64,000 bases of DNA, from positions 434,415,080 through 434,479,079 of the forward strand of contig CM068373.1 of the NCBI GenBank assembly GCA_034769895.1. The letters are read 5' to 3'. A program made the translations under genes and the position numbers. Below the pieces are notes generated by a model. The model was not told where the DNA came from. It worked only from the letters and a program-made list of their open reading frames with translations, and searched no databases. Below are positions 44,901 through 54,735 of the stretch, piece by piece; within the stretch, counting starts at the first letter, position 1; the number at the start of each line of letters is the position of its first letter. The DNA comes from Magicicada septendecula. Its lineage: Eukaryota; Arthropoda; Insecta; Hemiptera; Cicadidae.

Positions 44901-47900
44901 TCAATCTGACATTATAGAAATAAATGAAAAAGGAATCTTTTTTGAAACTGATCTTATAGATTACAACAGTCACTATGAAAGCAGTAGTAGTAGTGATGAC
45001 ACTGAATTAGAAATGAGTAACTTTAGTAACTTAAATGCAGAAAACCTTTTCGCCATTGAACATGAATCAGACTCTTCAAACAGTGGAAAGGACACTGTTC
45101 AATTGAAAGAAGCAAATGTCTGGAATCCAATGATGTGTATGTTCCGTTACCCCCGAATACTCTCACCAAACCAGTCACTAATGTCAATCATAGAAGAAAA
45201 AGATGAAGATCAAACAATTACTTCTTCACAGACTTTAAACAGCTATGAAAATCTAGAAAGCAGTGATTACTCACTTAATTCTATCAACAGTATTGTCACA
45301 GAAAATATGTCTAGTGAATTAAAAATAACTGAACTTGGGGATGATGAGCATTGCTTGGAACTATCAAAAATATTAAATACATCAGATTTGGACAAAGTCA
45401 ACATAAATTCTTCAAAACGTATTATAGAAAATGAAAGCATGACTCAAACAGAAAATTCTGAATCACGTTTTATAAAAGTAAGTCAAGCAGATGAAAACGG
45501 TAAAAAGTTACTTACAGCTGATGATGAAACTCTTTTCCAAACTCTTTCTGAATATGACCAGAGTGGGAACTTGGAAAAAAAGTTAAACGCATCACATGAG
45601 CATCTAAGGCAACAGTCAAGTACAGTACAATCAATAGAAACATCATGTGTAGACAATACAAGCAAATCACCTGTGATTTTTGATCACATGGAAATCATTT
45701 ATTCAAAGATAGTAAATGAAAAAAATGAAGAAAGTACCAATACAGTTCCCAACTTGAATGAATACAACTCTGAAATAAAAATTAGTCAAAACAAAAACCA
45801 AGATAACACTGATCTAAATGAAAACAGTAACTCTAATCATAATATAGATGTTAACATCAGTGATAACAATAGTAATGAACTCGATGATCCAAAACTATTT
45901 GATAACCCTAACAATACTTTTATAAATCAAGATGATTTATTACTTTCAGGCTCCTTAGTTACCTGCAATTTAGTTTCACATGATGTTAATAGTGAAATAC
46001 AAGATAATACCAATGATGACATAAAAATAAGAGTGGCAGACTTTTCAAAAACAGATTTTAGTTCTGAATTTCAGTTGCAACTAATAAGTGAAGAACAAAC
46101 AGAATTTAACAAAACTGATTTTTTTCATGAACATATTGACAGAGATTATGTGTATACAGAAGGTAAAGAAAGCTTAAACACAGGTGACATACTTTTATTG
46201 AATTATGAACATTGTCAAAGTACAAATCCAGATACATTACAGTTATCACAGATCTTAACATCTTCAGATTATCCCAGCCTGGAATATGAAGAAGCTGAAC
46301 ATTCCATTGAACTAAATCCAGACCAAGATTTACCTGAAATAATTGTGATCTCACCTTCACCAGTTAATATCTACTCAGAGTTCAGCAATGAAGAAAGTGA
46401 TCCTGACAAAGTATTTACTGCCACTGGAGATTTAGTGGAAAGTATCAAATGTGATTCAATTATGAAAACAAATAATGTTCATGAAACAGGTAATGTAGAG
46501 GTGTCTGGAATTGTTAAAAGTTTAGTAGATGAATCTGTGGTTGAAGTTGTGAAATTAACAATAGAAGAAACTGACAAGAAGAATTGTGAAAGCTTTAACA
46601 CGTATGGTGAAAACATAAGTGTACGTGATCCTACTATCTTAGGAAATAATAGAATTGAATTTATAGACTTAAATGAACAAACAATCAATTTAGTTACAAA
46701 AATGCATGAATCTTCTAAACATAATGTTGAAAATGTAGTATTTGATAAAACAGAAGCTAGCACTTGTAAATTACAAAAGAGTGCAGTGGAAAAGACACAA
46801 GTAGAACTGAAACCTACAACAACTTTAGTTACACAGTGGAAAAATTACTGGGATCAGTTTATAACCGAAAGCAATAAAGAAATTGAAATGAACCATTCTC
46901 CAAAGAAGAAAGGAAATTGTTTGCACAATTTTTCTGAAACACTCCCAAAAAAGTATTTGTCAAATGAAGGCAGTAAAAAAGCAACTGAAGGTAATTTTAA
47001 CAGTAACAGAAAAGTTGAAAAAAAGTTAAACAAAGAAAAAGAGCCATTACAAGCCACAGATAAAAGGCTTAATCATGAAAACTTTATAAATCAGTCACCT
47101 ATCAAATGTTCAGAACTTGCAGTGGACAAGACAAACTTACAATCAGATGATGTAGCAGAAGTTGAAAAGACAAAGTTGGTATCTCAGTGGAAAAATTATT
47201 GGGATGATAAGATATTGAGCAGCACAAACAGCAGTGAACATATAAAACCAATAGTTCAACTTAAAAATGCATATAAAAGTCAAAATGAAAATAATAAAAC
47301 TGAACAAGTTAGACATCATAACAGTGACACAAGAAAATGTAAATATGAACAGGAGAAGCAAATTACTAATGAGGTAACACAAATAGAAAACGGTGAAAGT
47401 ACATCAAAAATAAAAGTAAATACTAAGGTGACAGAACGTGTTAAATTATTTGAAAATACCAAGAAATATGATAATTCAACGATGAAGAGTAACAAAAAGC
47501 AGTATGTTCAAAATATAACTGAAAGCAAAATATGTGGGCCTGAATCAGCCTCTCATTGTTCAGCAGAGCTGGCAGAACAATATTCAAAAAATAAAGATAA
47601 AGAATGTATAGAAAACAAAGGTTCAGAAACTAATACAGACCTACTAACCCTTCCCATGTCTAGACCTAGATCTTACAGTACTGGACACATAGAAACCTTT
47701 CCAAAGTTCAGTAATTGTGACAGTAAACTTGAGCGCAAACTAAGTTTGGATAAAGAAGAAAGCACCTCCAAATCGTATAAAGAAGACTGTAAAATTCAAT
47801 TTCAAAGGGCAAAAAAATTTTTCAAATGTTTGGAAAACAATTCTGCAACTGAGATAAAAAGTACAACTTCTCATTCATCGCCTAAAATGAATTTATCAAA

Positions 47901-48420
47901 AAAGTATAGTAAACCATCTTTTGACTCTGATTCTGGCACTGAAGTTCGGCCACCAAGAAAACGTGAAAGATTTCGTAGCAGAAGAAGAAGGAAGAAAGAA
48001 ATGATTCAAGTACGTTCAGCACCAACATCAGACACTGAGAGTGTTAAGCGAACTGAAGGGAACAAACACCTGAAACCTGTGATTGGTGGAAGTGAAAAGA
48101 GTAAAAAAGTATCTGAGAGATTTCACGTGAAGGATTTATTCCGTGATGTTTCTGGGGATTTGGATGGCTTTTTCAGAGGTATACCTCATAGAGAAGCAGT
48201 GCTTGCATCCCTCAGATCTGTGAATGACTTAAGAGCTGTGTCACCATATGAAACAGACATGTATCAGCTTCGCTCTTCAAAGAGTATTTCAAACATACCA
48301 GCTGGCTATCAAGAGGAATACCCATACCTTCCCACAACTCCTGTAAGCATGTACAGACCTCGATCTGCTCTAGAGTTTCATCTTATTCCAAGAAGTGAGT
48401 TGCTAGAACTAGATGGGTAG
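41923..48420 (+). CDS. giant exon, second part: motif-rich tail and C-terminus
   Basis: Continues the giant protein in the next frame for about 2,165 codons to TAG at 48418-48420. Composition and style match the upstream part (acidic, Asn/Ser/Glu-rich), so it is very probably the same gene and not a new one. It has no credible start of its own: the frame opens without an ATG near 41947. It contains three acidic helix-like repeats (42541-42942), four L.K(G/S).TFDI motifs (43288-43674), a poly-Ser/Asp tract (about 44980-45010), a Pro-containing block VWNPMMCMFRYPRILSP (about 45118-45168), two WKNYWD motifs (46825 and 47176), a strongly basic cluster RKRERFRSRRRRKKE (about 47956-48000) and a final compact block (48100-48417) with DLFRDVSGDLDGFFRGI and RPRSALEFHLIPRSE. 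The last block looks like the part most likely to be conserved. Function unknown beyond the family link. Confidence 0.88.
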   Translation, partial: NRQGEYCALNFKDNVSQNQLQYELELHEEYTQQNEKPLIEFNISSCSYTPNKNNEISKNTDFNNKQILIHFDESLKSTSTGTFNITHNLTHDKMHDCNTQTAVIPSEIDSDDLGISPGDTVCHILPKGEYSQDRNENKINNIHLRSKTIDTNNSLEKGIDNSDGKLSFNDEPPLDTIHSNQVTSSNIADKDYLSRIDQCDEVESIEHQELDDEILKDLSIIDSDELNYKVMLRTGDQAANIENEELDNRVQEELQLIEDEIQKESTLTPISCNVDQLQSLSGNRVIDNDIKTYANSCGKLLLTNNLKSGIDIVDESKKLIIEESFDEDILNELEEIENDDYKEKDDGTIKSNENVINESCVACSPSENINLQEPNINETCLPLIEHSSLQICKEDYCSRETTVSICSNKRGIKKADQEALKPQGTFQSVERSEKVNSESSSKKCEKQNASQKEQKLLTKSETFDIENASKFQEENDNKNCPGQDRKQVILLAKGNTFDISEPRDSLPYESVSLSRNETDIHSTKNSIMHRPVTLKKGETFDIDSHATVPPKSEGTTINQLNDDDKEQNTSFKQTFLTKSLTFDIDKKQNEEHIYNLETESERPKNEHSFEKNEGNISYRDKCSLMKEYNENVSETVNSYSVFKEDDTFLEKKRENILLTRSFNKDNEEVKKCILPQELSDMHVEETFKESGEYSPSENISETLQKSSLPITDSMATQTLSNLLDGSKIYSPVEHDIMCEEEKARDENSSLTQNFLPLVNEAEDIILANKEILLTEEKRCFKEQSNESSQQSNLLPQQVSYISQECSMGETIYDLDSSLTFPDMNNYEFFKTEGDTDMRIFEPIQNTSQTLSDEYNLNSMEKKEEYEHDSLVTLDSIPLNKVNNLVTPSDHSSFFNKQEECFQHLYDQNTSTDCEEFLSDFDGYIKTADDIQFNLWSSDTEFGSSATIEKICLNDDIDFDSIISAPNLNEALKTLEKHLENKKHRNNFTIHDEIQSDIIEINEKGIFFETDLIDYNSHYESSSSSDDTELEMSNFSNLNAENLFAIEHESDSSNSGKDTVQLKEANVWNPMMCMFRYPRILSPNQSLMSIIEEKDEDQTITSSQTLNSYENLESSDYSLNSINSIVTENMSSELKITELGDDEHCLELSKILNTSDLDKVNINSSKRIIENESMTQTENSESRFIKVSQADENGKKLLTADDETLFQTLSEYDQSGNLEKKLNASHEHLRQQSSTVQSIETSCVDNTSKSPVIFDHMEIIYSKIVNEKNEESTNTVPNLNEYNSEIKISQNKNQDNTDLNENSNSNHNIDVNISDNNSNELDDPKLFDNPNNTFINQDDLLLSGSLVTCNLVSHDVNSEIQDNTNDDIKIRVADFSKTDFSSEFQLQLISEEQTEFNKTDFFHEHIDRDYVYTEGKESLNTGDILLLNYEHCQSTNPDTLQLSQILTSSDYPSLEYEEAEHSIELNPDQDLPEIIVISPSPVNIYSEFSNEESDPDKVFTATGDLVESIKCDSIMKTNNVHETGNVEVSGIVKSLVDESVVEVVKLTIEETDKKNCESFNTYGENISVRDPTILGNNRIEFIDLNEQTINLVTKMHESSKHNVENVVFDKTEASTCKLQKSAVEKTQVELKPTTTLVTQWKNYWDQFITESNKEIEMNHSPKKKGNCLHNFSETLPKKYLSNEGSKKATEGNFNSNRKVEKKLNKEKEPLQATDKRLNHENFINQSPIKCSELAVDKTNLQSDDVAEVEKTKLVSQWKNYWDDKILSSTNSSEHIKPIVQLKNAYKSQNENNKTEQVRHHNSDTRKCKYEQEKQITNEVTQIENGESTSKIKVNTKVTERVKLFENTKKYDNSTMKSNKKQYVQNITESKICGPESASHCSAELAEQYSKNKDKECIENKGSETNTDLLTLPMSRPRSYSTGHIETFPKFSNCDSKLERKLSLDKEESTSKSYKEDCKIQFQRAKKFFKCLENNSATEIKSTTSHSSPKMNLSKKYSKPSFDSDSGTEVRPPRKRERFRSRRRRKKEMIQVRSAPTSDTESVKRTEGNKHLKPVIGGSEKSKKVSERFHVKDLFRDVSGDLDGFFRGIPHREAVLASLRSVNDLRAVSPYETDMYQLRSSKSISNIPAGYQEEYPYLPTTPVSMYRPRSALEFHLIPRSELLELDG
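42541..42942 (+). repeat. three acidic amphipathic repeats
   Basis: Copies at 42541-42600 (ELDDEILKDLSIIDSDEL), 42652-42702 (EELDNRVQEELQLIEDE) and 42892-42942 (SFDEDILNELEEIENDD). The pattern D-x-x-I/V-x-x-x-L-x-x-I-x-x-D/E gives one hydrophobic face. They could be repeated docking helices. Confidence 0.7.
43288..43674 (+). repeat. four copies of an L.K(G/S).TFDI motif
   Basis: LLTKSETFDIE at 43288, ILLAKGNTFDI at 43387, VTLKKGETFDI at 43516 and FLTKSLTFDI at 43645, spaced 99, 129 and 129 bp. The sequence between copies is unrelated, so the motif itself seems to be what is kept. Confidence 0.85.
46825..47208 (+). repeat. two copies of an LV(T/S)QWKNYWD motif
   Basis: LVTQWKNYWDQ at 46825-46857 and LVSQWKNYWDD at 47176-47208. 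The aromatic-rich 9-mer is unusual in an otherwise hydrophilic tail and is spaced 351 bp apart. Confidence 0.9.
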
Positions 48421-49330
48421 TAGGGTCAAAGTTTTTTCAATACTGTTATTGGTAGAATTTATATTACCTAGATTATTATTTTACTGTTATAGGCCATGCA
48501 ATCAAATCAAGCCTATTTCTTAATGTTACTACGAGTATACCAAAAACTCCACGAGTGTTTTGTGTTTTCTAATGTTTGGAGAAAACAATAATGAAAGAAC
48601 GCTAATTTCATAATTAAACTAACTTTTTTGGTGCCTAATTAAATAAAAATTAAATTTTAAATAGACAATTTCACCTCTCTCTCTCTTCTCTTAGGTAATT
48701 TTATAATTGTGAATCAAAATCTCATTCAAAAATTTGATAAGCTTTCAAGCCTTTTAGGTAAATATATTTGTCACACCTGTAACAATGGAATGATCCTAAT
48801 GCAGTGTTGCCACCTTTCAAATATTGCTAACCAAGACATAGTACAATGATGGAAAACTTTTTATAATTCATTTTAATTCAAACATAAAATCAATTTTTTC
48901 ACACAAATAATATTTAAAAGTTGAAGTACTAGCACACAAAACCCTGTGTTACATGCCATATAAGTTCTAACTTCAGTTGTAATTATTTACATTTCATGTA
49001 ATACTGCACCCCATTTTACAAATACTTAATGTCATTCAACACCTATTTCTGTATTAAAAAAAAAACTTGTGATGGAAATGAAAGTGGAAGAAAAAGATAT
49101 TTATGAAGTATCATACAAACAAATGATCAAATGATGTCACACAAACAGGTACACATGTAAAGATATCTTTAAGAAAATCTCCTATTTAATTGTTATGTTT
49201 CTGAAAGTTGTTTTGTAACACAATAGTCTATTTCTTTATTTTTAGGAATAAATCTCGTTTGTTATTTGTCTTTATATTAGTTTTTTGTACTGTAAAGTAA
49301 GTAATGTTAATAGGAGTATAACATTATAAG

Positions 49331-49581
49331 TGAGTTTAGTTTAAAAACCAGATACATCCACTTTTTTCATGTTCACATTTTTTTGCACTTTCCTATACTT
49401 TATTACCTTTTACATGTCCCTATCTACTTCACAAGTTTCTAAAACAGCTGCATCCTTATTAAAATTGGAGTTGAAATTGCTCGTTAGTTGCAAAACCAGC
49501 TCTCCTGCAATACAGTTTTTTAGTTCTGAAAATTTTCATTTTTTGGATGTATCTGGTTTTGAAACTAAATGACTCAAGTGA
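49331..49581. mobile_element. MITE-like element with inverted ends in the 3' UTR
   Basis: The left end AAAAACCAGATACATCCA (49343-49360) is mirrored at the right by TGGATGTATCTGGTTTT (49544-49560), and the similarity extends outward through TTTAGTTT / AAACTAAA. The spacing of about 240 bp fits a small non-autonomous DNA transposon. An AAGTGA at 49328 and again at 49576 could be the target duplication, but the exact edge is uncertain. Confidence 0.68.
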
Positions 49582-49606
49582 CAAATTGTTAATTCAAATC
49601 ATTATT

Positions 49607-49616
49607 AATAAATAAA
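49607..49616 (+). terminator. probable distal polyadenylation signal
   Basis: Overlapping AATAAA hexamers at 49607 and 49611, followed within about 30 bp by a GT/T-rich stretch (GGTGCTGTTATCTGTTTT). It is the best-placed of the three AATAAA sites for the end of the long 3' UTR. Confidence 0.5.
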
Positions 49617-49630
49617 CTTTTTAAAAGATG

Positions 49631-50209
49631 GTGCTGTTATCTGTTTTCATTTCATCCTATCCTTGACTGACATAATACTGCTGTCCAATGCCATGTCACT
49701 GTAAACATCTTTCTGAATGTAATATCTCTTTAACAGTTTAGAAAACAAAATTCAATAAATTCGACTTTATTATCTATGTTGTTAGGTATGGTTTTGTACA
49801 CTTACTACTACCATCAGTCAAACTAAACTGTCAGGGGGGGGGTAAATTTGCCTCATAAGGCAGAGTCCAATTTGCCTAGTAAGAGTGCAATGTACTTCCT
49901 AAGACATATATATGTCATCATAGACCAATATATTATTAATTAATTATTACATCTCTGTTTTCCTTTAAAATGTTTTTTCCTAGAAAAATTAGGTTTTTTA
50001 TATAAGAATACCAAAACATATGAGTGTTGAGTCTTAATTATCAAAGTCCATACTTCTGATTACTTTATTTCTAGTAAAAAATATATCTGAACAATATGTC
50101 AAAGTCTTTGATGTTTCACCTATGCTATGATGAGCTACCTTCATACGTTCATGGAGGCTGTACCAGCTAAAAGTGATATGTCTAGACAGTTGACTCAACT
50201 TCCAATGTA
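49631..50209. other. intergenic, no gene seen
   Basis: AT-rich with a short G run at about 49835-49843. No coding motif or repeat was recognised. Confidence 0.45.
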
Positions 50210-50211
50210 CA

Positions 50212-51872
50212 GTAATCCCCCGTTATAACTGTCTAATAGGGGCTCTGAAGTGTCCGTCATATTGAAAGTCTGTTGTAACTGTATATAGCAGGTAGGCCAT
50301 AGGCGTAACTTGGGAGGGGCACTCGCCCCCCCCCCCCAATGTTCTGAGCATTATAAAATTTTGTTTCCAGTCGTTATAAATAAAAACTAACAAATAGTCA
50401 AACAGGAGACAGTTTCTATGCTTGCGAGCACAGTAAGAACTATTTATCAGCGTCTATACTGTTATCAGACGACTAGTTGCCATAAATTTATTATTCTTAT
50501 TTCTTTCGAAGAAATCCTGTAAGGGGAATATTTGACAGATTTGAATAATATACGTCAAAATAACATTTCTGTTCAAAAAAAAAAAAAATGCTAGAGACCT
50601 AATTAACTGGAATACAATGCGTGCCTTTTACACAAACGAAGACTTGTTTTGGAAATACCGCAAGACTTCAATGGCTTTGTTCACGAATCTTACAAGACGG
50701 AAGTTTGGAACTGTTATTTGTTAATAATTACTGATACAAGTGCGGTCGGTTACTCAGTCGTGTACGTAGTCCGTTAAAGTACACATAGGTTGTCTCTTTC
50801 TTAATTCGTTATTGTTGTGATTGTTTTGGTTTTTTGTGTTGATAAGTGCTGGGAAATGGGAGATAAGAAATGCAAAGGAGTAACACGGCTTAATTTCTTT
50901 GAAAATTGCCTGACTGGCAATTTGAAAATTTCTTTGTGTTGTGACTGATTCGGCTTACTGCTACTACTGACGAGCATTTTGTGACAGTGTGCCTAAGGGA
51001 GAGGATGCGTTTACGAAAACTGGTTATAAGAATTGGAAGAACTGAAATTGTTTACGTTTATAGGCCTACAGTATATTTCTTCTAGGTAAACATAACTGGA
51101 AGTACAACTTATGAAGAAAGGTTTGTTGATCATTAAGAAATGAAATTGTCCCTCATTTAGTAACTAAGAATTATTACTAAACTTTCTAATTTTGTATATA
51201 ATATTTTTTATTTATTTTATTATATAGATGGTCTCACTACACACTTGAATTTATGAAGCTTTCCCTGCCGCCCCAAAGTTAGGCCCCAAGTTACGCCCAT
51301 GAGGTAGGCCATATAATATGGATATGACACACTTCAACTATTTGGATAAAAATAGAAACTATTTATTTTACTGTATTTATATATAAAATAGATAAGAGAA
51401 GAGTACTACAGCAGTAAAAAAACAGTTACATCTTATATTAACAACTTAGGTCATTGTAAATAACCATTTATATTTTACACAAATAGTCATAATTATAGTA
51501 AACACTTTGTCCCAGTGTTTATAGTTTTCAAAAACAAGATAGTTATGTGTCAAAATCACTTTCCATATTTACTGGTTTTAAAAAAATACTAATTTTTTAT
51601 TCTGATTTATTAGACTTAATTCCTTTAATCAATAACTATTGAAGGTGTCGCAGATGATCATAACAAGGCAGTATGTTTTCATTTCTTGATTGCTGAACAT
51701 ACTGAGTGACCAACATTCAAGTGGTCTTTTATTTCACTCACATTGTCCAGCATTGCTAAGAGCCATTTTTGAGCCTGATTGTCTTTAATTTCTCAACATT
51801 CTACGTCTCTTAGAGTTGTGCATTGTAAGTGGAGTCCATTTTAACAGGGTCTGTTATAATGGGGAATTACTG
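50212..51872. mobile_element. non-autonomous pogo/Tigger-type DNA transposon, split by a hAT insertion
   Basis: The ends are inverted: CAGTAATCCCCCGTTATAAC at 50212 and, reversed, GTTATAATGGGGAATTACTG ending at 51872. Both are flanked by TA (50210-50211 and 51873-51874), the target duplication of the Tc1/mariner superfamily. CAGTA-type ends with a CCCC/GGGG block are typical of pogo/Tigger elements. Without the inner hAT the element is about 650 bp. No transposase ORF is visible, so it depended on another copy. Confidence 0.88.
50290..51309. mobile_element. non-autonomous hAT-type transposon inserted in the pogo-type element
   Basis: The element 50298-51301 starts CATAGGCGTAACTTGGG and ends CCCAAGTTACGCCCATG, an inverted pair with one mismatch. 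It is flanked by identical 8-bp duplications AGGTAGGC (50290-50297 and 51302-51309). Eight-bp duplications and CA...TG ends with a GGCGTAAC block are hallmarks of hAT elements. A short open stretch MGDKKCKGVTRLNFF (about 50856-50900) might be a remnant of an ORF start. It contains poly-C (about 50325-50337) and poly-A (about 50576-50588) runs. Confidence 0.9.
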
Positions 51873-51874
51873 TA

Positions 51875-52390
51875 CATACAAAATTCAGCTGAACACCATC
51901 ATTTTGATGCCATTTATGTTATAAGTGAAACATTGGAGCCCTTCACATCTTGTTCTTAGGCAAAGCTTTTTTTCACCAGAGAATTCTTCACTTCTATTAC
52001 CATAGAACTATAAAATAAATAATGACTTTATGTTAAGTTTAAATTAACATACTGCAAATGGGATATGGTGTAAATACATGTTTTTACTTAAGAGAAACCC
52101 CTTTCGAGTTGGTATTCATCTCACATTTGAGTTGGTAGGTCTGCTAACTTGAGCATGTAAGTGATACTCTTTGAAATATGAATGAGCGAACTCAAGAGAA
52201 CTATCATATAGTAACCTGAGTTCTAGTCCAGCAGGATGAAATATAGGTGGCAGGATGTGTAGCATGATGCCAGAAGAGTCTCAAGGACGTAAATGATTGC
52301 ACTGACAGTTCAAACAAAAAGATTACTGTAAATTAAGGGATGGTTTTGACTGGAATGAAAAGGTAACTCTTTGTATCTCTCTCTCTCTTT
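51875..52390. other. intergenic AT-rich sequence ending in a CT microsatellite
   Basis: No gene was recognised. TCTCTCTCTCTTTCTCTT at 52377-52394 forms the tail of the adjoining minus-strand LINE fragment. Confidence 0.5.
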
Positions 52391-52775
52391 CTCTTAATTG
52401 GCACTACAGCTCTTTGAGAGCATTGGCCTCCTAGACAATCCACCTCTGACGTCTCAATCCTTTGCTCTCAGTCTCTATCTTCTTATACCAAGCTTGGACA
52501 GGTCGTCCTCAAGATCATCCAACCATCGTTTTCTGGGCCGACCCCTCCTTCTTCTGCCACCAGGTCTTCCTGTAAAAATTCTCTTTAATGTTGATGTCTC
52601 TGACATTCTCTGGACATGCCCTGCCCACCGGATTCTACTTTTCTTAATGTCAGTGACGATATCTGGTTCTTCATAGATTTGCTGGATTTCTGCATTCGTC
52701 CTTATTACTGCAACTCTTTGTGTACTATAACAAATTCCTCTAGTCAATGAACCACATATCCAAGACTGCAATACG
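52390..52775 (-). mobile_element. 5'-truncated LINE, reverse-transcriptase C-terminus
   Basis: The minus-strand ORF 52475-52771 reads EPDIVTDIKKSRIRWAGHVQ, then GRRRRGRPRKRWLDDLEDDL and SKLGIRR. Past a stop it still follows the usual LINE ending (RL.AKD..VRGGL.RRPMLSKSCSAN) to about 52395. This is the standard end of several insect non-LTR families. It ends in a GA-rich tail, possibly a microsatellite that grew from the element's 3' end. Confidence 0.85.
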
Positions 52776-54440
52776 TAACAGTTACTGGGACCATGCTAAA
52801 ATGGATCAGTTACACATATTTCTCAACACCAAACATTAAATTGTGGAGGAACATTTTACCTGAATCATATCATACTAAACAAATTTATATCTTCTCACAA
52901 TAATCCTTGTGTAATTATTATTGTTATTATTAAATAATACTTTTTTACAAGAATATATTTATTCTTTTATATATTCACACTGTTTCAACAGTATCAACTG
53001 TCATCTTCAAAATATGTTCAAATTAATAAAATTTTGAAACCAATTTTGATAATCAGTATTATTTATTAACTATGTATAACACTACTGACTAGGATCACAA
53101 ATTTTATTGATAAAAATGATAAATTTTTACCTGATGGCCTAATATTTTATAACTGTACCGCATTCAGTATTTCATCTTCAGTGTTTGCATTTCTCACTAA
53201 ACATTTACGACCAGCATCTATTCATTATGCATATCTGTTTCTCGAACACGCCTCTCCAAAGCTTCAAATGTTTTACAATTCGGTACTCTTCGATCTGGTT
53301 AGTTTTCCCGGTACACGCCATGCCGTGAACTGCAGCCAATCCATTTTTATTTAGGCTACTTTACCATAAATTAACAGCATGTCCATCAACTCTTCAAATG
53401 CAAACAAATTTGTGGTATCATCTATTATGTATGATAGACTGAATTATTTTCTAAATTGGTAACAGCAAAAATACGGCTAAAAGAATTTTCTAATACTACA
53501 CACTAAACTTCATTGTTGATCAGCTATTATTGCCAACTTATGAAAAAATACAAAAAACTTTCAATAAGTTTTATAAGTTACTTTTCAAATTTCTTTATAA
53601 TTTTTCGTTGCATTTTTGCGAAAATCTTTGTTTTGTTTAAAATTGAACACTTTTCTGTACATTTTGGTTTGTTTTGTTTTTAATTAAAGTCGAATTTCTC
53701 GAATTTGTTTTTATTTATAATAGACTTTATACACAACAGATTTCTCAGAATTAAATTCTCTACAAATTTAGTTAGACAATTTATTGTTAAATTTAGTCAA
53801 ATTTATTTGTTTATTGGGAAATTAGCGAAGTTATTTTATCCCAAATCTAACAAAAGTGTGTTTTTTGACACCAATTTTTTGTGTTTTACACAGTTTTTCT
53901 TAGAAACTAATTATGATTGAGTTCTTGGACCTCTTTCATTCAGATCAAAACCCATAAGAAACCACCAAATTTACTCTTCACTTTATACCCCAAGAATTTC
54001 AGTATAGCTTCTTTATTTTACCGTGGGAGCAGAAATCAGGGCCAAATGTTTCACGAGCCGTAACTCGCTAACGAACAGTTGTCAGATCTATGTTTATATG
54101 CACTTTTTTCTTATTTTTAGGTATAGAATCATTTCCCCGAGAGATTGCTGTGCAATTTTGAATCACTCTGTAAATAGGTTCAACAGTAACAGACAAGGCT
54201 GTGAAGAAAATATGTATCTGGTGTAAGGGAGAACAGACATAAAGAGTTTAGGCCTACTTCCTGTTATTTGGGATTAGGTAATTTCCAAAAGAGTGATGAG
54301 CTTAATATATAAGAGGCAATACTAGTTTACGGGCAGAAGTATATCTGAAGGAAACAGGGACAGATTAAGAATGGTTGAAATGGAGTCTGAAGGAGACGTT
54401 GTAATTTAAAGAGGTTAAATGCGGTTAGAAACAATTAAAT
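52776..54440. other. AT-rich intergenic sequence
   Basis: No coding motifs were recognised. A GC-richer patch at 54020-54190 looks like part of an interspersed repeat but could not be assigned. Confidence 0.4.
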
Positions 54441-54444
54441 AAGA

Positions 54445-54735
54445 AGGCGAACTGGAGTACGCGTAGATATCACAGAATCCGTCTGGGTAAACCAACTGAA
54501 ATGATGTGGCCATCTAAATAGAACGTCCGAAACAAAATGGCCCGAGAAAACGTGGAAATGGGAACCTACAACAAGAAGCAAAAGGGGTAGACCCAAACTG
54601 TCATGGAGCATGGATGTAGAAACTAGTATGTGCAGTAGAGGCCTCCAAATTGCATATTGTGAGGACAGAAGTCGGTAGTTGCTGGGATGCGGTAGACGCC
54701 AGCAGACGTGAAAGAAGCTGCATAATACATATGTA
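54445..54735 (+). mobile_element. LINE tail, + strand
   Basis: A conceptual translation follows another LINE ORF ending: MMWPSK.NVRN / KWPEKTWKWEPTTRSKRGRP, then KLSWSMDVE, SRGLQIAYCEDRSRW, and a final LGCGRRQQT. The usual family form is RLPKKI.EW.PPGRRKRGRP...W...V...M..RGL....CEDRERWRLGCGRRR. It carries stops and is a different family from the fragment at 52.4 kb. Confidence 0.75.

Larger units (their letters stand above)
48421..49630 (+). other. 3' UTR of the giant gene
   Basis: AT-rich sequence after the TAG stop, with no other gene. Candidate poly-A signals AATAAA occur at 48642, 49247 and 49607/49611, allowing several 3' ends. A MITE-like inverted-repeat element lies within it. Confidence 0.65.

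Noticed and set aside
41947-48420. A separate gene starting at 41947
   Set aside because: There is no ATG at that point, no promoter or splice acceptor is evident, and composition and motif style continue directly from the upstream frame.
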